DNA of 64,000 nt from Massospora cicadina. Taxonomy: Eukaryota > Entomophthoromycota > Entomophthoromycetes > Entomophthorales > Entomophthoraceae. Numbering within the stretch: position 1 is the first letter of the stretch; every line of letters starts with the position of its first letter. The DNA lies in the NCBI GenBank assembly GCA_022478985.1, contig JAKSZP010007890.1, forward strand, positions 310,001 through 374,000, read 5' to 3'. Position numbers and translations under genes: made by a program. The notes beneath the pieces are model-generated. The model had not been told where the DNA came from. It did not search any database and saw nothing but the letters and a program-made list of their open reading frames with translations. Shown here piece after piece: positions 13,066-25,006 of this stretch.

Positions 13066-13874
13066 TGATGGCTGGTTCTTTGTCAGGTGTGAAATGCAGT
13101 TTTGAGCGTCTATTGTGTGAAGACAACAGACATGATGGTGATTAGAATTTAAATTATAGCTTCTTGGTAGTATTTAATTTGTATTCCCTTTCATTTTACT
13201 TGGATAATGGCACGCCACCCTGATCTTACTGATCTCAAGTAAAAGCTGACTAATACAAAAGTAATTACTAAACACGAAAAAGTCTATAAATTAAATTATA
13301 AACAAGTCTGGTAGTTGAATATATTTTATTAATGTCAACTCAAGGGTTATTTATAGGGTTTAATGTACACCACTTTTACCCATGATAACTTAATTTTAGT
13401 GGCACTTAACCATATAAAAAGTTTGTAAGAACGTCTACATATACTTTGACTCAAGGCATCATGCTAAGCCTCAGGGTTGGTGTAAACACTGTCATCATTC
13501 TTGAGATGGCATTTTGTCATGTCTTCAAAATAACTGAACTGATTCACTTTCACATGCAATTGGCAGCACATGCCAAGGCGATTCATATCACTAATTAGTA
13601 ATGAATTTGATCAAAAACTCAACCAACATTACAAACTAATTTTGACATAGACCAACAAAACCCACATGCCCAAGTCATCAAGTCAAAACTTAATCTAAGC
13701 CTGACCTAACCAACAAAGCCCTTGAGCCTGTGTCATCATAGTCAAATATAATTAAGTGAAATTGCTAGGCTGTAATTCCCAAGTTCAGATATAATTAGGA
13801 TACACCTGAACCATAATCGCTGATATCTGATATAATCAAATATCTAACAATTAGGTCCAGTCAATTACTCAACA
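13066..13874 (-). repeat. LTR of element A (5' LTR)
   Basis: 809 bp, nearly identical to 6731-7539. It adjoins the gag start on the minus strand, so it is the 5' LTR and should hold the element promoter. Confidence 0.93.
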
Positions 13875-14670
13875 CTGTGTAATCAATTTATTAACATACA
13901 GAACCATTAAAATTTAACTCAAAGAACTCAAACCATCTCTAAATCTCAGATACCATGTGCAACTAGACTCTAGTAATTGAACATTGAAACATTGTAAAAT
14001 AAAGCTTTGATAATATCTAAAACATCTATTTAGTGCTTAAGCAAAGAGATAGTCAAAACTAATCCTATATGATGTGACAATCAAGCTTTATACCTTAGCT
14101 ATACACTTTTTAGAAAAATATAGGGGCTTATAATTTGATGTAAGGGTATTAAGATAAAAATTCTTGATATATCTACTTTAGGGCAACCAAAGGTAAATGA
14201 TTAATGCAAATTCTAACTTAGGCGCATCAAACTTTTATCACTATATGAAAGAAGGTTTTTGTTTAGTTACTTCATGCCATAAATAATTATAAACTTATAC
14301 TTATAAGAAAACTTGTATTTAGATTGTGCAGTAGAATAAAGAGTTTTTGTACTTGTTATGATTTATATATAAATATATATAGTTATAGCCTACACGACAA
14401 TAAGTTATTGGTGAGATCTTCTCTATAGCTTTTTTGGTTAATAAACTAAAGTTTAACTTATAAAAAGGTTACAGTGACAGTTTTTGACTTTTTGGATATA
14501 CTTTGTTAGTGTAGGTTTCCATGATTTTATGCCAAAAGTAAACTAGCCAAATTATTTTGTAGTTGTATAAAGAACTATAAAGAAAACCTCTGTCTGTTTT
14601 TAACATCAATTTTTTAAATCCTGTTGTTCTCAATATAAAAAACTTTATATTTATTAGACTTTCTAGCCAG
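13875..14670. other. AT-rich spacer, nothing recognised
   Basis: No repeat partner, coding frame or RNA gene seen. Several ATATATA stretches near 14370. Confidence 0.4.
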
Positions 14671-16161
14671 GGATGTGACTAAGTGTGAGAAGTTGAGCTT
14701 TCAACCAAGGTGTGCCAAGACAAAATGGATTGATCAGAAAGCCATTGGCATAGCCATCAAATGATGCCAAGTATGAGATTCTGTGAGTAACATGGGGTAT
14801 GTAATGGTATATACTAGTTTTAAAAGCCTCCACCATAAGCCAAGGGCTTTATGGGGCAACCGCATGGTTTTCTGATGCAATAGACATCCATGGGAGGGGC
14901 ATATTGTATGACAATCACCCAGGGATCCATTAGTGCTAATAATAGAAATGAACGTGGTCATAGTATCAAAAATATCTGTTATCTAAGATCAAATTAATTA
15001 TAGTTAGCAATATTGTCATCCCAGTGTGTTGATAGATTGAATGGGCAAAACATCTATATTCTTATGGACAGAGTGGTCAACTGGAAGGCATTCATCGCCC
15101 AGGTGTTTCACTAGACTGGAAACATAGTAAAGGGGAAGTGATATCTGAAGTGAACTTGCAAATAGGGTTTTATAGGGTTTATTACAGTAAATTATATTAT
15201 TAGATAGCAAAAAACTGAGAGATGCCACCTTATATACCTAGAGGGAGGAATGTGTGGACAGCATGGCAATGGTTTAAAAATGATAGTAAGACACTTGTTG
15301 GTTAAATCTAATCAACTTCCTAAGCTGAAGTAATGTCTTGGTTAATCAGAAAACCATCTTCATATAATCTATTAGATAAGCAGGTAATGCAGCCATACAG
15401 ATTTAGAATCCCTGTAAAATCAAAGGAAACCTCATATCTTAAATTCTGATATTATCATCTTTTAATCCTCAGTAGTCAATTTGAGGCATTTTTGTTAGTC
15501 AAAATTTATTATTTATTTGATTTTGAAAACTTGAAAAGGTTTATCAGATTTTTAAAAATTTAATGTTCTCAATATGAAGTTATTTTCAATAGTTTTACCC
15601 GTTTTAGAGCGTTTAAGGGATGGGTATGGTTAGAGACTGTGAAGGAGGCTCTGGGAATTTTTTTCACGCCTGAGTGCCCTCTTTTCAGACCTTATTAATT
15701 TTATCTATAAAAGAGTAGAGGATGTGAGAAAAGTAGGTGGCCATGATCCCTGAGAGGAAGTGATGTAATTCAACACTCATCTTCTACATAAGCGAGGTCA
15801 TCCAATTATACCATGGGATGATCTTGGGGCTTGTGCCCCTCTTTGACTTAATGAATGGAATGCTCTATTTCTAAGATGTCCCGCTCACTCAAGGGGTACT
15901 TATTGAAAGGTTGAGCCAGTTGCAATAAGTTTTTTGTTTTTATCACAGGGTGATCACTAGGAAATTTGGAGATTTTTTTTGAGTATGAAGAACTTTTACT
16001 CATGGTTCCAAGCATGTCCAACCACGTTAATGCCTTAAAAATGATCTTTATAGTTGATGTTACTAAGCACACCTGAGCTTCCATCAACCTCTTCTAATAA
16101 AATCAGTATAATTCTGCACCTTTGACAATAAATTCTTCTATATTTGGCATTATCAGCACCA
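14671..16161 (-). pseudogene. B-family gag remnant beside LTR B1
   Basis: The block 15600-16110 on the minus strand reads LTWLDMLGTMSK, then QLAQPFNKYPLSERDILEIEHSIH. The same segment occurs next to the other B LTRs (32560-32810, 39110-39310, 41600-41830, 43980-44270), always on the gag side, so it is the N-terminal gag region. Left of 15600 the similarity fades; 14734-15228 has short minus-strand frames without a domain I can name. TGGTGCTGATAATGCC at 16161-16146 (minus) abuts the LTR and has the form of a primer binding site. Confidence 0.6.
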
Positions 16162-18512
16162 ACTAAAAACAACAATAAAGGAAGATTCTGTGAAAGAAGT
16201 TATTTTATTGAAGGAATAATGAAAGTATCTGTAGTATTTAATGGATTTGGGTTGTTAAAAGTAGGACTTGGTTTATAACAAGTTAATTTCTTCTCATAAG
16301 GCAATATTGTATTTGTAGCTTGGTTTAATGGTTGGTGGAGTCCAATTCCCTAATTCTCCATAATCTTCTGGGTTTCTTCTGCAGGTTATACTGTGAAGAT
16401 ATTGTGCTTTTGTAAATATGTGGCTGCTGTTCTGAGCCCAACTGTGGCTCCTGTAGCTCCTGTGGCTCTTGTAGCTGCATTTTTATTTCAGCCATCTCAA
16501 TTAAATTGTACTTTTATGGTTGTTTTGCCTCCCAATTTATTAGATATGCTCATTACTTGTAGTTGGAAATTGGGGAATCACTTTTTAGATTAAGTTTCAG
16601 CATCTTTGGCTGCCTTTAAAGGGAGAATCTAAAGTATAAAAAGGGGTTTGTCACAACTAGTGCCAAAATTTCAGGTACAGAGCATCCCAAAAGGAGGTTT
16701 AAAACCTATCCAAAGAAGGACAAAAACACTTTGAAAAGTATCAATGACCTCTCATAGGTAATTCAAGAAATGGGTTATGGCCCTTACAGCTGAAAAATAC
16801 CTACCAAATAATCCCTAATTGAAAACAAATACCCAAATTTAGCTAAAATACATAAAATAAAGAGGCTTAAGTTGAAGTTATGGGCATAATTTGACGCTCT
16901 GACACTGAGATACTATACAAAGATTTTTTAAGCTAGGATTTGATTTTAGGACCTGATCACTCATACAAATTCCTGACTTTTTGTAGAAAAATTTGAACTT
17001 TTAATACTTACTTTTTAAGCGTACTTTAATGGCTAAGAAATAAAATTTGTGCATAGTACATTATCTTTTCGTTTCATAGTTATAGATAGTAAAAAACCAC
17101 ACCAGAATGTGTGAGCCTACATAAGGTCTACAATATGATCTAAGCCCCACCTCTAATTTAGAAAGAAAGAGATATGATTCCTTTACTGTTCCTGCTGCCT
17201 CTTTGACTCACTATCATACCATGAGTTTTTGGAAAGTTCATAAAATATTCTGAAATTTTAGTGACTTTCAGACTGCACAGGGGGGAATCACTTGAGGCGC
17301 AATCCTTTGGAGGCAGGGCTTCAAAGTACACAATGTTGGATGAGACTTTAGATATTAGAATAAATTATAACTATATAAATTAAGTATATAAGTTATTCTG
17401 CTGCAAAAAGTACTTTATCAATAAAAAGTAATATTATCTAAAGTACCAAGGGAAGATCAGGGATGTGATGAGTGGTAGGTGAATACCACGTGTGAGGGTG
17501 GAAGGAGATTCAGGTATGCAGGAGGTGATGGCACAGTCCAAGTTTAGAGTTGAGTAGATTGGGAATCATTATTGGAGGCTGGAATGAGATCAATAAAGGT
17601 AACACAGTTAAGCGGTTTCATTTATCAGCTATTAATAAGCCAATAGGTAATGAGGCATCATGTGTGCCATAAGGTGGTTAATGGGGTGAATAGAGGAGGT
17701 AAACACTAAATAATCCTTAGTCCTAATGTCAAGATGATAGTACGTTGGTTCAGGCATACTTCCCTATATTATTGTCTAGTGGAGCACTAATAGGGTGATT
17801 CTTCCAGAATTTGCTTAACTGTAAATTTTCCATTAATAACCGTCTGATGCTATGTAAATTGAGATTAGTAATAACAAACCTTAATCCCAATAAATATTAA
17901 TTGTTAAGTTTATTAATATAGGCTGAAATTACCTAAATAACTAGATATATCATGAGACCAAGGTCAAGGATTCACACCTACTTGGGGCAAATCTTGAAAG
18001 TGAAATATTCCCTCTTTTAGGACCTCACTATTTATATTTTTTGTAAAAAGCTATTTTAGAAACGTATTAAGAACCATCTTGGACTTTGCCTCTTTTTAAA
18101 CTTAAATCAATGGAATTTACCATCTTTGTGCAATGGGGCTTATAGGCAAAGTATTTTGCAGCCAAATTTCTTTTTAGAGTTCCTCAGGAGCATAATTTGT
18201 GACATCATGCACATACTCTTTTAAACATTTATAGTACTGGTGCGTCCTCTGACGTCCTGGTGAGCATCTGTCAAATTGTTGTGGTGGTCAGGGTATATTA
18301 GGCCTTCATCACCAGGAAATTTTATACAGTACAAAACTTATAAAAATGGCTTTAAATTTTTTAAGTATTTTGATCACTGTTCATACTAAAATGACTCAAT
18401 CATTATTCTGGCCAGCTATAATATTAGTACCATACTAGTTTAATTATATTGGGGTTTAGAGGAGTTTTTGAATAGGATGTAGGATAACCCTTTAGTTGAG
18501 TTTTTCTCAACA
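16162..18512 (-). repeat. LTR B1, interrupted by a 1.5-kb insertion
   Basis: The left part (16162 to about 16647) and right part (about 18177-18512) match successive halves of B2, B3 and B4; together they are about 830 bp, the length of those LTRs. On the minus strand it starts TGTTGAG after the purine tract CACCTTGGGGTGGG (18513-18530). The right part holds CCTCTGACGTC and the TATAAAA-like box seen in other B LTRs. The left part holds a 9-bp repeat (GCTCCTGTG) near 16450. Confidence 0.7.
16648..18176. mobile_element. unidentified 1.5-kb insertion inside LTR B1
   Basis: Defined by alignment of both flanks to intact B LTRs: AAAAAGGGGT on the left should be followed directly by GTTCCTCAGGAGCAT on the right. 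No ORF or known domain lies inside. Segments near 16925-17060 and 18000-18120 are weakly alike in direct orientation (shared TTTTAGGACCT and TTTTTGTA), which would suit a short LTR element, but ends are not clear and the target duplication is at best 4-5 bp (GGGT/GAGT). Confidence 0.45.
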
Positions 18513-20300
18513 TCACCCACCCCAAGGTGAAACTTAGGGAAAGACTTCAGGTGCCATGCATGCACTCAGTTATATTTAATGTGCGTTGTACTGTCCCTTG
18601 AATAAATACCTGGTTCCTCCTCATTAAAATGATTTCAGGTCCTGAACAGATGGCCTCAAACTTCTCAGGTTGTCTAGCTTATGGTAGAACATCATTTTAT
18701 ATCCCACCTCAAATATGGAAAACTTGATCTCTGGTCCATACCCTTTGGTACTCTCCTTTGCGACTCCATAATATTGCTGCTTTCATCTAGTTGTAATTTG
18801 ACTAACTTCTCCACTAATGCACCTTGGTATCTGCCAGTGGTAGTTTCTTATCCATGATGATCATTGGGACTTACAATCTGGTAACGCAGATTATCTTCTA
18901 TAAAGCACCTTTAATAATGATATGTCAATAGCACTGTGTTAGCTAAACTTATAAGTGAACAGAGCTGATGGCAACAAGATGTTCAATTTTGATCTGTGGT
19001 TGAATGTGATTTTCTGTGGAAATAACGCATGGGTTATATTCACTAAATTCACATTTATATTGCTCAAGGGTATGTATGGCTTAGTAACTGCTCCTTAATT
19101 CCCACTAAGTCCATAATGTGTCTCACAACATCTGAGATGAAATTCCGCCCACTAGTGGAAAGTAGTACCTTGGGGCAAAAGTGGTAAGTAATATACTGTT
19201 TGTAAATTTTTGTAGCTCTGGAGGGAAATATCTTAATTACTATCGCTTCTACACAATTTTGTGAAGTAAATAATTGAGCAATTGAAAATTTTTCTCACTG
19301 GATGACTTTGGAAGTGGTCCTACGACGTTGATAAAGAAGTCATGTTAGGGTGCATATGGAGAGATTGGTTGAAACTCAAGCTTTTTGTGAGTAGCTTGTA
19401 TTAGTCATATTTAATGTAGAGCTCCAGAGCCTGAATGATGTAGTCCAACATTGCCTACTTGTAAAATCTATCCTATAGATGCTATAAGTCTTCTGTAGCC
19501 TTATGTGGCCTAAGTGATGGTGTCCCTACATGATTATTGCCACTTGTTCGTTCAGGTCTAATAAAGTAATCATGTTTCACATAATAGCTTTTCAAGCTGT
19601 CCTTCTCTGATCCACATAATTCTTAAAAGTTTCAAAATCCTCTTCACTGCATCGTCCTCTTTTTCCCATTACTCCTTAAGTCTTCCAATTTGTAATCCTA
19701 GTTCTTTTGTGTGCTTGCAAGTGGAAAGCAGGGAATTGCAAAAGCCACCCACGTTCAGGAGCTTCTTTAGCCTGGTGCAAGATCTCAAAACTTAACCTTG
19801 TGACTTAATGGACCATCTTGCAAGTCTACCATCTAGGACTTTCATATTTTTAGCCATCTCAATGAGGCATGAGACATGATTATATAGGTGTGTACGCCAT
19901 AAACATAAAATCATTAGTGGAATATGGCTATGATCACAACTAAGCACTTGTGATATGTAACTGTATAAATATGCTCTGCTCTAGCAAATGTTTTTGAATA
20001 AAATTCTATAGTGTGATTTACTCCTTTTTTGTTCAAATGAGCTAAGATGGCTTATACCTATGTCTCTGGCATTAATCTATATGTAGAAGGTCTTAGAAAA
20101 TTCCGGATATATCAAAATCAGGGCTTCCATCAATTTCTGCAGATTTGGTTGAAGGCAAATTTTTCTCTTGTTCCTAATTCAACAAAACTGTTTTTAATAG
20201 GCAGGTGCATCATGAGACCTCTGACAAGAATAAGACTGAGCTGCTAATCTGGATGGATTACAACCCAAACTGACAACTAGAATACCAATAATATCTCCAA
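18513..20300 (-). pseudogene. B-family pol remnant: integrase and RNase H
   Basis: Colinear with 33654-35300 (B element beside LTR B2): shared GGGAAAGACTT after the purine tract, then the block around GTAGAACATCA, and later integrase zinc-region sequence near 19380-19500 and RNase H near 19800-20200. Stops are frequent in all frames. It would be the 3' half of an element whose 3' LTR is B1. Its RT and gag halves are absent before 20800. Confidence 0.6.
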
Positions 20301-20801
20301 CACCACTAATTATTACAAATTGGGAAGAGGAAGTGCTAATATTAGTCAACCATCCCAAAAATGGAAACATGGTTGTTAATAGTTACCGCTAACTACTTAT
20401 GTTCATAAAAATATAAGATTAAGGTTTTTATCTAATAGTAGTAAAAAATAAAGGACTAACTGAAGAACCTGTTGGGAACCTCTTATATACTTATCTTTGA
20501 TTAAAGCTGGTGTGCATTAGGGCCAACCATCTTCAATGAATCAACATCTGAGGATCAACACAAAACTAGAATCTAATAAATTCAGATTTGGTATGTGAGA
20601 GCGGATTACTCTGAGTTCCATTTGATTATTTTTTATTGAATTTCACTAACTAATTTTGTGGACTGACCACACCCTGACAGGTGAATAAGCCACTCAGCAA
20701 GACTGGTGGGGCACGCCCATGGGCAGGATTGATAGGGCTAATCCCAGTATGATTTAATGGGTTCAAGATGCCCAAACCTATTGGAAATGGGCTTTCCACA
20801 C
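20300..20801. other. short spacer, nothing recognised
   Basis: Between the decayed B pol and solo LTR C2. Contains no coding frame or repeat I can support. Confidence 0.35.
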
Positions 20802-21983
20802 TGTAAAAATTTATAGGTTTCCTGATTATTTTTGGCCTATAACCCCTATAAACTTATTACTGCACAGGTTCAATTTCCTTGTGCACCTCGCATTGTAAGA
20901 ACATATATAATCCAATAATAGTATGGCGACTATTATCCGTATCCAAGTTAGAATTATCTTCAGGCCCAACGCTTTGGCCAGTATTTCCAATAATACTGAA
21001 CATCGCACTATTAGGGATTTGTTCCCTAAATCCTGTCCACTCGATCTTTGTTAAGATCCTCTGATGACAGTCCCTTTGGCCCAACACACAGTCGGCAGCA
21101 ATCCCTTAGCTGTGGTTCCCTTCATCTCTAGATCCCCGCTCAGATCTCTACTCTTCTCTGAGAGTCTACCAATTATTGCCTTCTGCAATAATATCCTTGA
21201 GATGGAATCCTCACGCTAGATGCTGATAGTCTAACTATTACCAAATCTACAGTCAAACTAATAAGGTTCTTTATTAGTTCTTTCCCAACCGTAGACTTGT
21301 GTCAATCAGTGAGTTTTTCCAGTGTATTACTTGAGTGTTCTAATACTATACTACTTTACTACTGTACTACTACTTTTGAGTTTGAGTATGTTTTTTATTA
21401 TAGTGAATTATAGGGAATTTATAGGGGATTTGGCCGTCTAACACTCAGTTGACACCTCTTTCAACGAAATGGCAGCTGTTGCCATTGAATCACCCTTCCT
21501 CATCTCGGCAGCGATGGTCTTCCCCATCTTAATTAAGATTCCAATGTTAGACATCCTTGAGACCTGAAACAAAAAGAGTCAGAAATGTATCCTTAACGTT
21601 TTCCTCACGATCCAAGAGAATCATCCATAATTGGCTAGCAACCAATTGATTCGCTAGTTGCAGGTGGCATCACTCACCTTACAACTCATTAAATATTTCC
21701 AATCAGTTGGTGATGAAACCTGACTAATCCCAATCGGTACACCTGATAGTTAATTACTATCAGATGTCCTTATTTTGTTGGCCATTCTGCCCGATGAGAT
21801 ATTAAGTATTCATCCAGATTGATCCCCAATGGATACAACCAGATAAATATCCTAAAATCCCCCAAACGTAGTTCCTCCAAAATTTGGTTCAACCGATTTC
21901 CAATTCACTTCGCCTTAGGGAATTTTTCCCCTAGCAATACCAGGTAATCTAGCAGGCTGGGAATATGGGAAAAAATCCCAACA
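20802..21983 (-). repeat. solo LTR C2
   Basis: About 1182 bp matching the reverse complement of the C1 LTRs from TGTTGGGATTTTTTCCCATA (right end, minus strand) to AAATTTTTACA (left end). No C-family interior lies beside it. Flanks are CACAC (20797-20801) and CGCAC (21984-21988), a 5-bp target duplication with one G/A difference. It faces the C1 5' LTR head to head across 157 bp. Confidence 0.85.
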
Positions 21984-22140
21984 CGCACCATCTCTCAAGT
22001 TGGAAAGCTTGGAAATGAAAATTAAACTTAAAGCCACTCAAATTGATTCACTGGCATTTTAATTTGATTAAATTCCCAGGAGAGATCAAAATTCCATCCT
22101 TGATAAAGTATGGCATTAGATGGGAAGAAAATCTGCATGC

Positions 22141-23256
22141 TGTTGGAATTTTTGCCCATATTCCCAGCTGGCAAGATTACCAGGAATCACTAGAGAATAA
22201 TTCCCTAATGCGAGGTGAATTGGAAATTGGTTGCCCTGATTTTGGGGTAACTATGTTTGGGGTATTTTAGGATATTCTCCTGGTTGGATCCATTGGGGAT
22301 CGATCCAATTGGTTGCTTAAAATCTTATTAGGCAGAGTTGGCAAAAAATAGGGGCATCTGATAGTTATGAAAATCAGGTGTGCCAATTGGGATCAGTCAG
22401 TTTTTATCATTGAATGTTTGGGAATATAGTAGTGAGTTGTGAGGCGAGTGATGCTGCCTGCAACCAGCAAATCAATCAGTTGGTTTGTGACCTGCCTTAA
22501 TGGGTAACAAGTCCCATTACCTAAGAAGGTCGCTAGACAAATATGGTTGGTTTGTTTGGATTGAGAGGAAAACATTAGAAACATGTTTTCTGAATCTTTC
22601 TATCTTAGGTCTTGAGGATGTCCAACAGTGGAATCCTAGCCAGGATGGGGAAGACCATTGCTTCTAAGATGAGGATGGGTAATTCAATGGCAACAGCTGC
22701 CGTTTCATTGAAGAGGTGTCAACTGAGGGTTAGGCACCAAATCCTCCACTATAAATTCGTTAGAATTCACCAATAAATAAATAGTTTTTATCTGGTATAT
22801 AGTTTTAAGTAGTAAAACTTTATCATCTTTCAATTTCTCTTTTCTTTTTCAGGTATATTATTACTGTGTGCAATAATTGGGAGACTATTTAAGGAAAAGA
22901 TTAAGGATCTGAGTGGAGATCCAGAGAAGAAGTGGAAACAAATTGGGGATTGCTTCTGACTGTGTGTCAAACCTGAGAAACTGTCAATGGGAATTTAAGA
23001 GAATATCAGGTTGTACAGTACAAGGGAACAAATCCCAATTTTGAGAAATCTCAAGTATTTTGAGTGGGTTTACTAGCTGAGCATTGGGCCATAATCTAAG
23101 GATTCCATTCAACTATGGATAATAGTCATCATAATATTATCTACTGATTATTAACAACATTACAACGCGGAAAATTTGCACAAAAACCAAACCTGTGTAA
23201 GTAATAAGTTTTAGGGGTCATTGGCCAATAATAAACCAGACTCATAAATTTCTACA
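22141..23256 (+). repeat. C1 5' LTR
   Basis: 1116 bp, TGTTGGAATT...TTTCTACA. Preceded by CATGC, followed two bases later by the primer binding site. Clearly more diverged from its partner than the element A LTRs are from each other. Confidence 0.9.
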
Positions 23257-24480
23257 AAGTGGTGCTTACTACAGGGGTATAATTGAATAGATGAACTTAG
23301 AAGGATTTCATATGAAGATTCTTCCATATTCAGAAATAAATTATTGAGGGAAGTAATTAAGAAAGAACGTGAAGTGGATCACATTCATTGGCATTCACCC
23401 AGCTCAGAAGTGGAGCTCCGAGTGAAGCAAATTGAGGATGCTCATGTTTAGGGAAAAGGACTAGCAACCTAGATATGGAACTATCTAGGGTGCAAAAAAA
23501 CCTGTTCCACCTGACATCTACCCGAGATGAAGAGTAACAGCAGGACCAACTCAAATTGAAATTGGGTCCACTATAAATAGTCCCAAGGAACAGCAGGATC
23601 AACTCAGGTTGAGATTGGGTATGCTTTAAATAGTCCTGAGGAGTGAGTGTTTAGATGAGGCATTGGATGAAATATGAAGCAATCAATTAAGAGGATTGGA
23701 TTGCCATACCAATGAAGATAAGAAGTCAAAACAGGAATTGATTGATCCAAGATAGTGGAGAAAATCATTTGATTCAAATAACACTCAAACAATGATCATA
23801 AGTTTCTGGAGATGAGTTCATTAATCTAGACGAAATTGGATGAAGCTAACGAAGCCAGAACGACCTGTTTAATTAAGGATGGCCACAAAGGTCAAAAAAT
23901 CATTTTCAGGAGAAAAATGGTTTAAACAATTGAACAGAACTGTTGGCCGATGAGATACAAAGAGTTCAAGCATCAGTTGCTGACATATATGAGATGAAAT
24001 TAGGACCTTTTGGACGAATAACCAGTCGGGATTAAAGGCCTAATATATTCAAGAGTATTTCCGAAAAGTTGGCAAGTGCAGCCTATACTTGAAGAAACAG
24101 CGCTCCTGGTTGTATAGTGAAGAAGGTCAATACTAAAAAATCAGGAGTATTGGACCTAAGAGCAAATAGTTGTAATGTTCCCAGAGGACCTCTAAACCAT
24201 TAAATGGCTATGTCCTGAGATTTTGGTCCAGTCCCAGAAGAGGACCACTGAACCAAATAGATGGGTAAATCTTAAGATGATAAGATTAAGAACCATGATA
24301 AATGGTAGGTTAGAGTATACCTAGAACCCAGTTTGGATGAAGGGTAAAAGAAAGACCTTTGAACCTTTTTGTAGTTTGCAAGTCCCATTGCAAAAGAAAA
24401 ATACAAAACATATATAAAAGATATAAAAATTAAGTATCAATCTTTATGGCCCATGATTATTGGATCTATGATGAGATGAG
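23257..24480 (+). pseudogene. C1 gag remnant and repeated linker
   Basis: Stops in all frames. A fragment PVPPDIYP at about 23500 parallels PVLPDIF in the F element gag (48945). A 53-bp unit beginning AACAGCAGGA is tandemly duplicated at about 23536-23642. From about 24170 to 24450 the sequence is a run of degenerate copies of GGACCTCTGAACC-type units, which also occur after the integrase (26300-26570). The RT that should follow is gone; the next recognisable domain is the RT-to-RNase H connection at 24480. Confidence 0.5.
23259..23276 (+). other. C1 primer binding site
   Basis: TGGTGCTTACTACAGGGG starts with TGG, the complement of a tRNA CCA end, two bases after the LTR. Variants stand at the same place after F1 (47531), F2 (56681) and F3 (59350), where the last reads TGGTGCTCACTGTAGGG. 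Confidence 0.7.
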
Positions 24481-24899
24481 ATTGTCAGCATGAGTTGCTG
24501 AGAGTATCAATCTATTAGAAAATTTTATTTGGGATTCTGCCAGAATCACCAAACCCTTATTCCATCTGTTGAAGGATCCAAAAAATAGAATTTGTACAGA
24601 ATGAAGAAGCACAGGAATCCTTCAATGAGTTACACCAATATCTAATAGATTCTCCAATTTTGAAATATCTGAATTCCAAGAGAGAATTTATTATACAAAC
24701 CAATGCTTCGTTGATGGTTATTGGCGCCATATTAAGCCAAGTAGATGAACTTGGGGACAAACATCCGGTGGCATATGTAAGCCGGGCACTCTCAGCCGCT
24801 GAGAGGAATTACACTGTAACTGAGAGGGAATGTCTTACAGTCATTACGCCTGTAAGCAGGTTTGGGTGTACATCCACAGAACGCACTTCAAAGTGGTGA
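24480..24899 (+). pseudogene. C1 RNase H
   Basis: After the connection region (TKPLFHLLKD, with a stop) an open frame reads FIIQTNASLMVIGAILSQVDE, then PVAYVSRALSAAERNYTVTERECL. The first motif normally has Asp (TDAS) and is Asn here. The Glu of ERECL is kept. A frame change follows at about 24860. Confidence 0.85.
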
Positions 24900-25006
24900 T
24901 GGACCACTCCTCGTTGCATTGTCTCCATAATCTGAGAGAACCAGAAGGATGACCGGCCCAATGGGCACTTAAGCTACAGGCTTATGATTATAAAATTATC
25001 CAATGA

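Larger units (their letters stand above)
6731..13874 (-). mobile_element. A: full-length Ty3/Gypsy retrotransposon
   Basis: 7144 bp between two 809-bp LTRs (6731-7539 and 13066-13874) that differ only by scattered single bases. On the minus strand each LTR runs TGTTGAG...GCCATCA. The minus-strand order is 5' LTR, gag coiled coil, capsid, zinc knuckle, protease, RT, RNase H, integrase, polypurine tract AAGGCAGGGGAAG (next to 7540), 3' LTR. This is the Ty3 (RT before IN) order. The polyprotein is broken by stops and frameshifts, so the copy is dead although young by LTR similarity. Flanking pentamers (TTGTC left, CTGTG right) do not give a clean target duplication. Confidence 0.93.

Noticed and set aside
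6726..13879. Target duplication for element A
   Set aside because: TTGTC and CTGTG do not match; I do not claim a duplication.
14734..15228. Copia-type protease or RT on the minus strand
   Set aside because: Short frames have a few suggestive residues but no DTGA, YVDD or integrase motif.
15600..16161. B LTRs followed directly by RT, as in a gag-less element
   Set aside because: The block that I first took for the RT N-terminus recurs next to the 5' side of every B LTR and, at 39110-39310, continues into gag. It is gag; the direct gag-to-RT joint at 32550 is an internal deletion.
16393..16593. Ala/Pro/Val-rich ORF (and 41999-42226)
   Set aside because: Produced by the 9-bp GCTCCTGTG repeat inside LTRs B1 and B3; not a protein.
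24170..24450. CRISPR-like spaced repeats
   Set aside because: Units are degenerate, spacing is irregular and they sit inside a eukaryotic retrotransposon.
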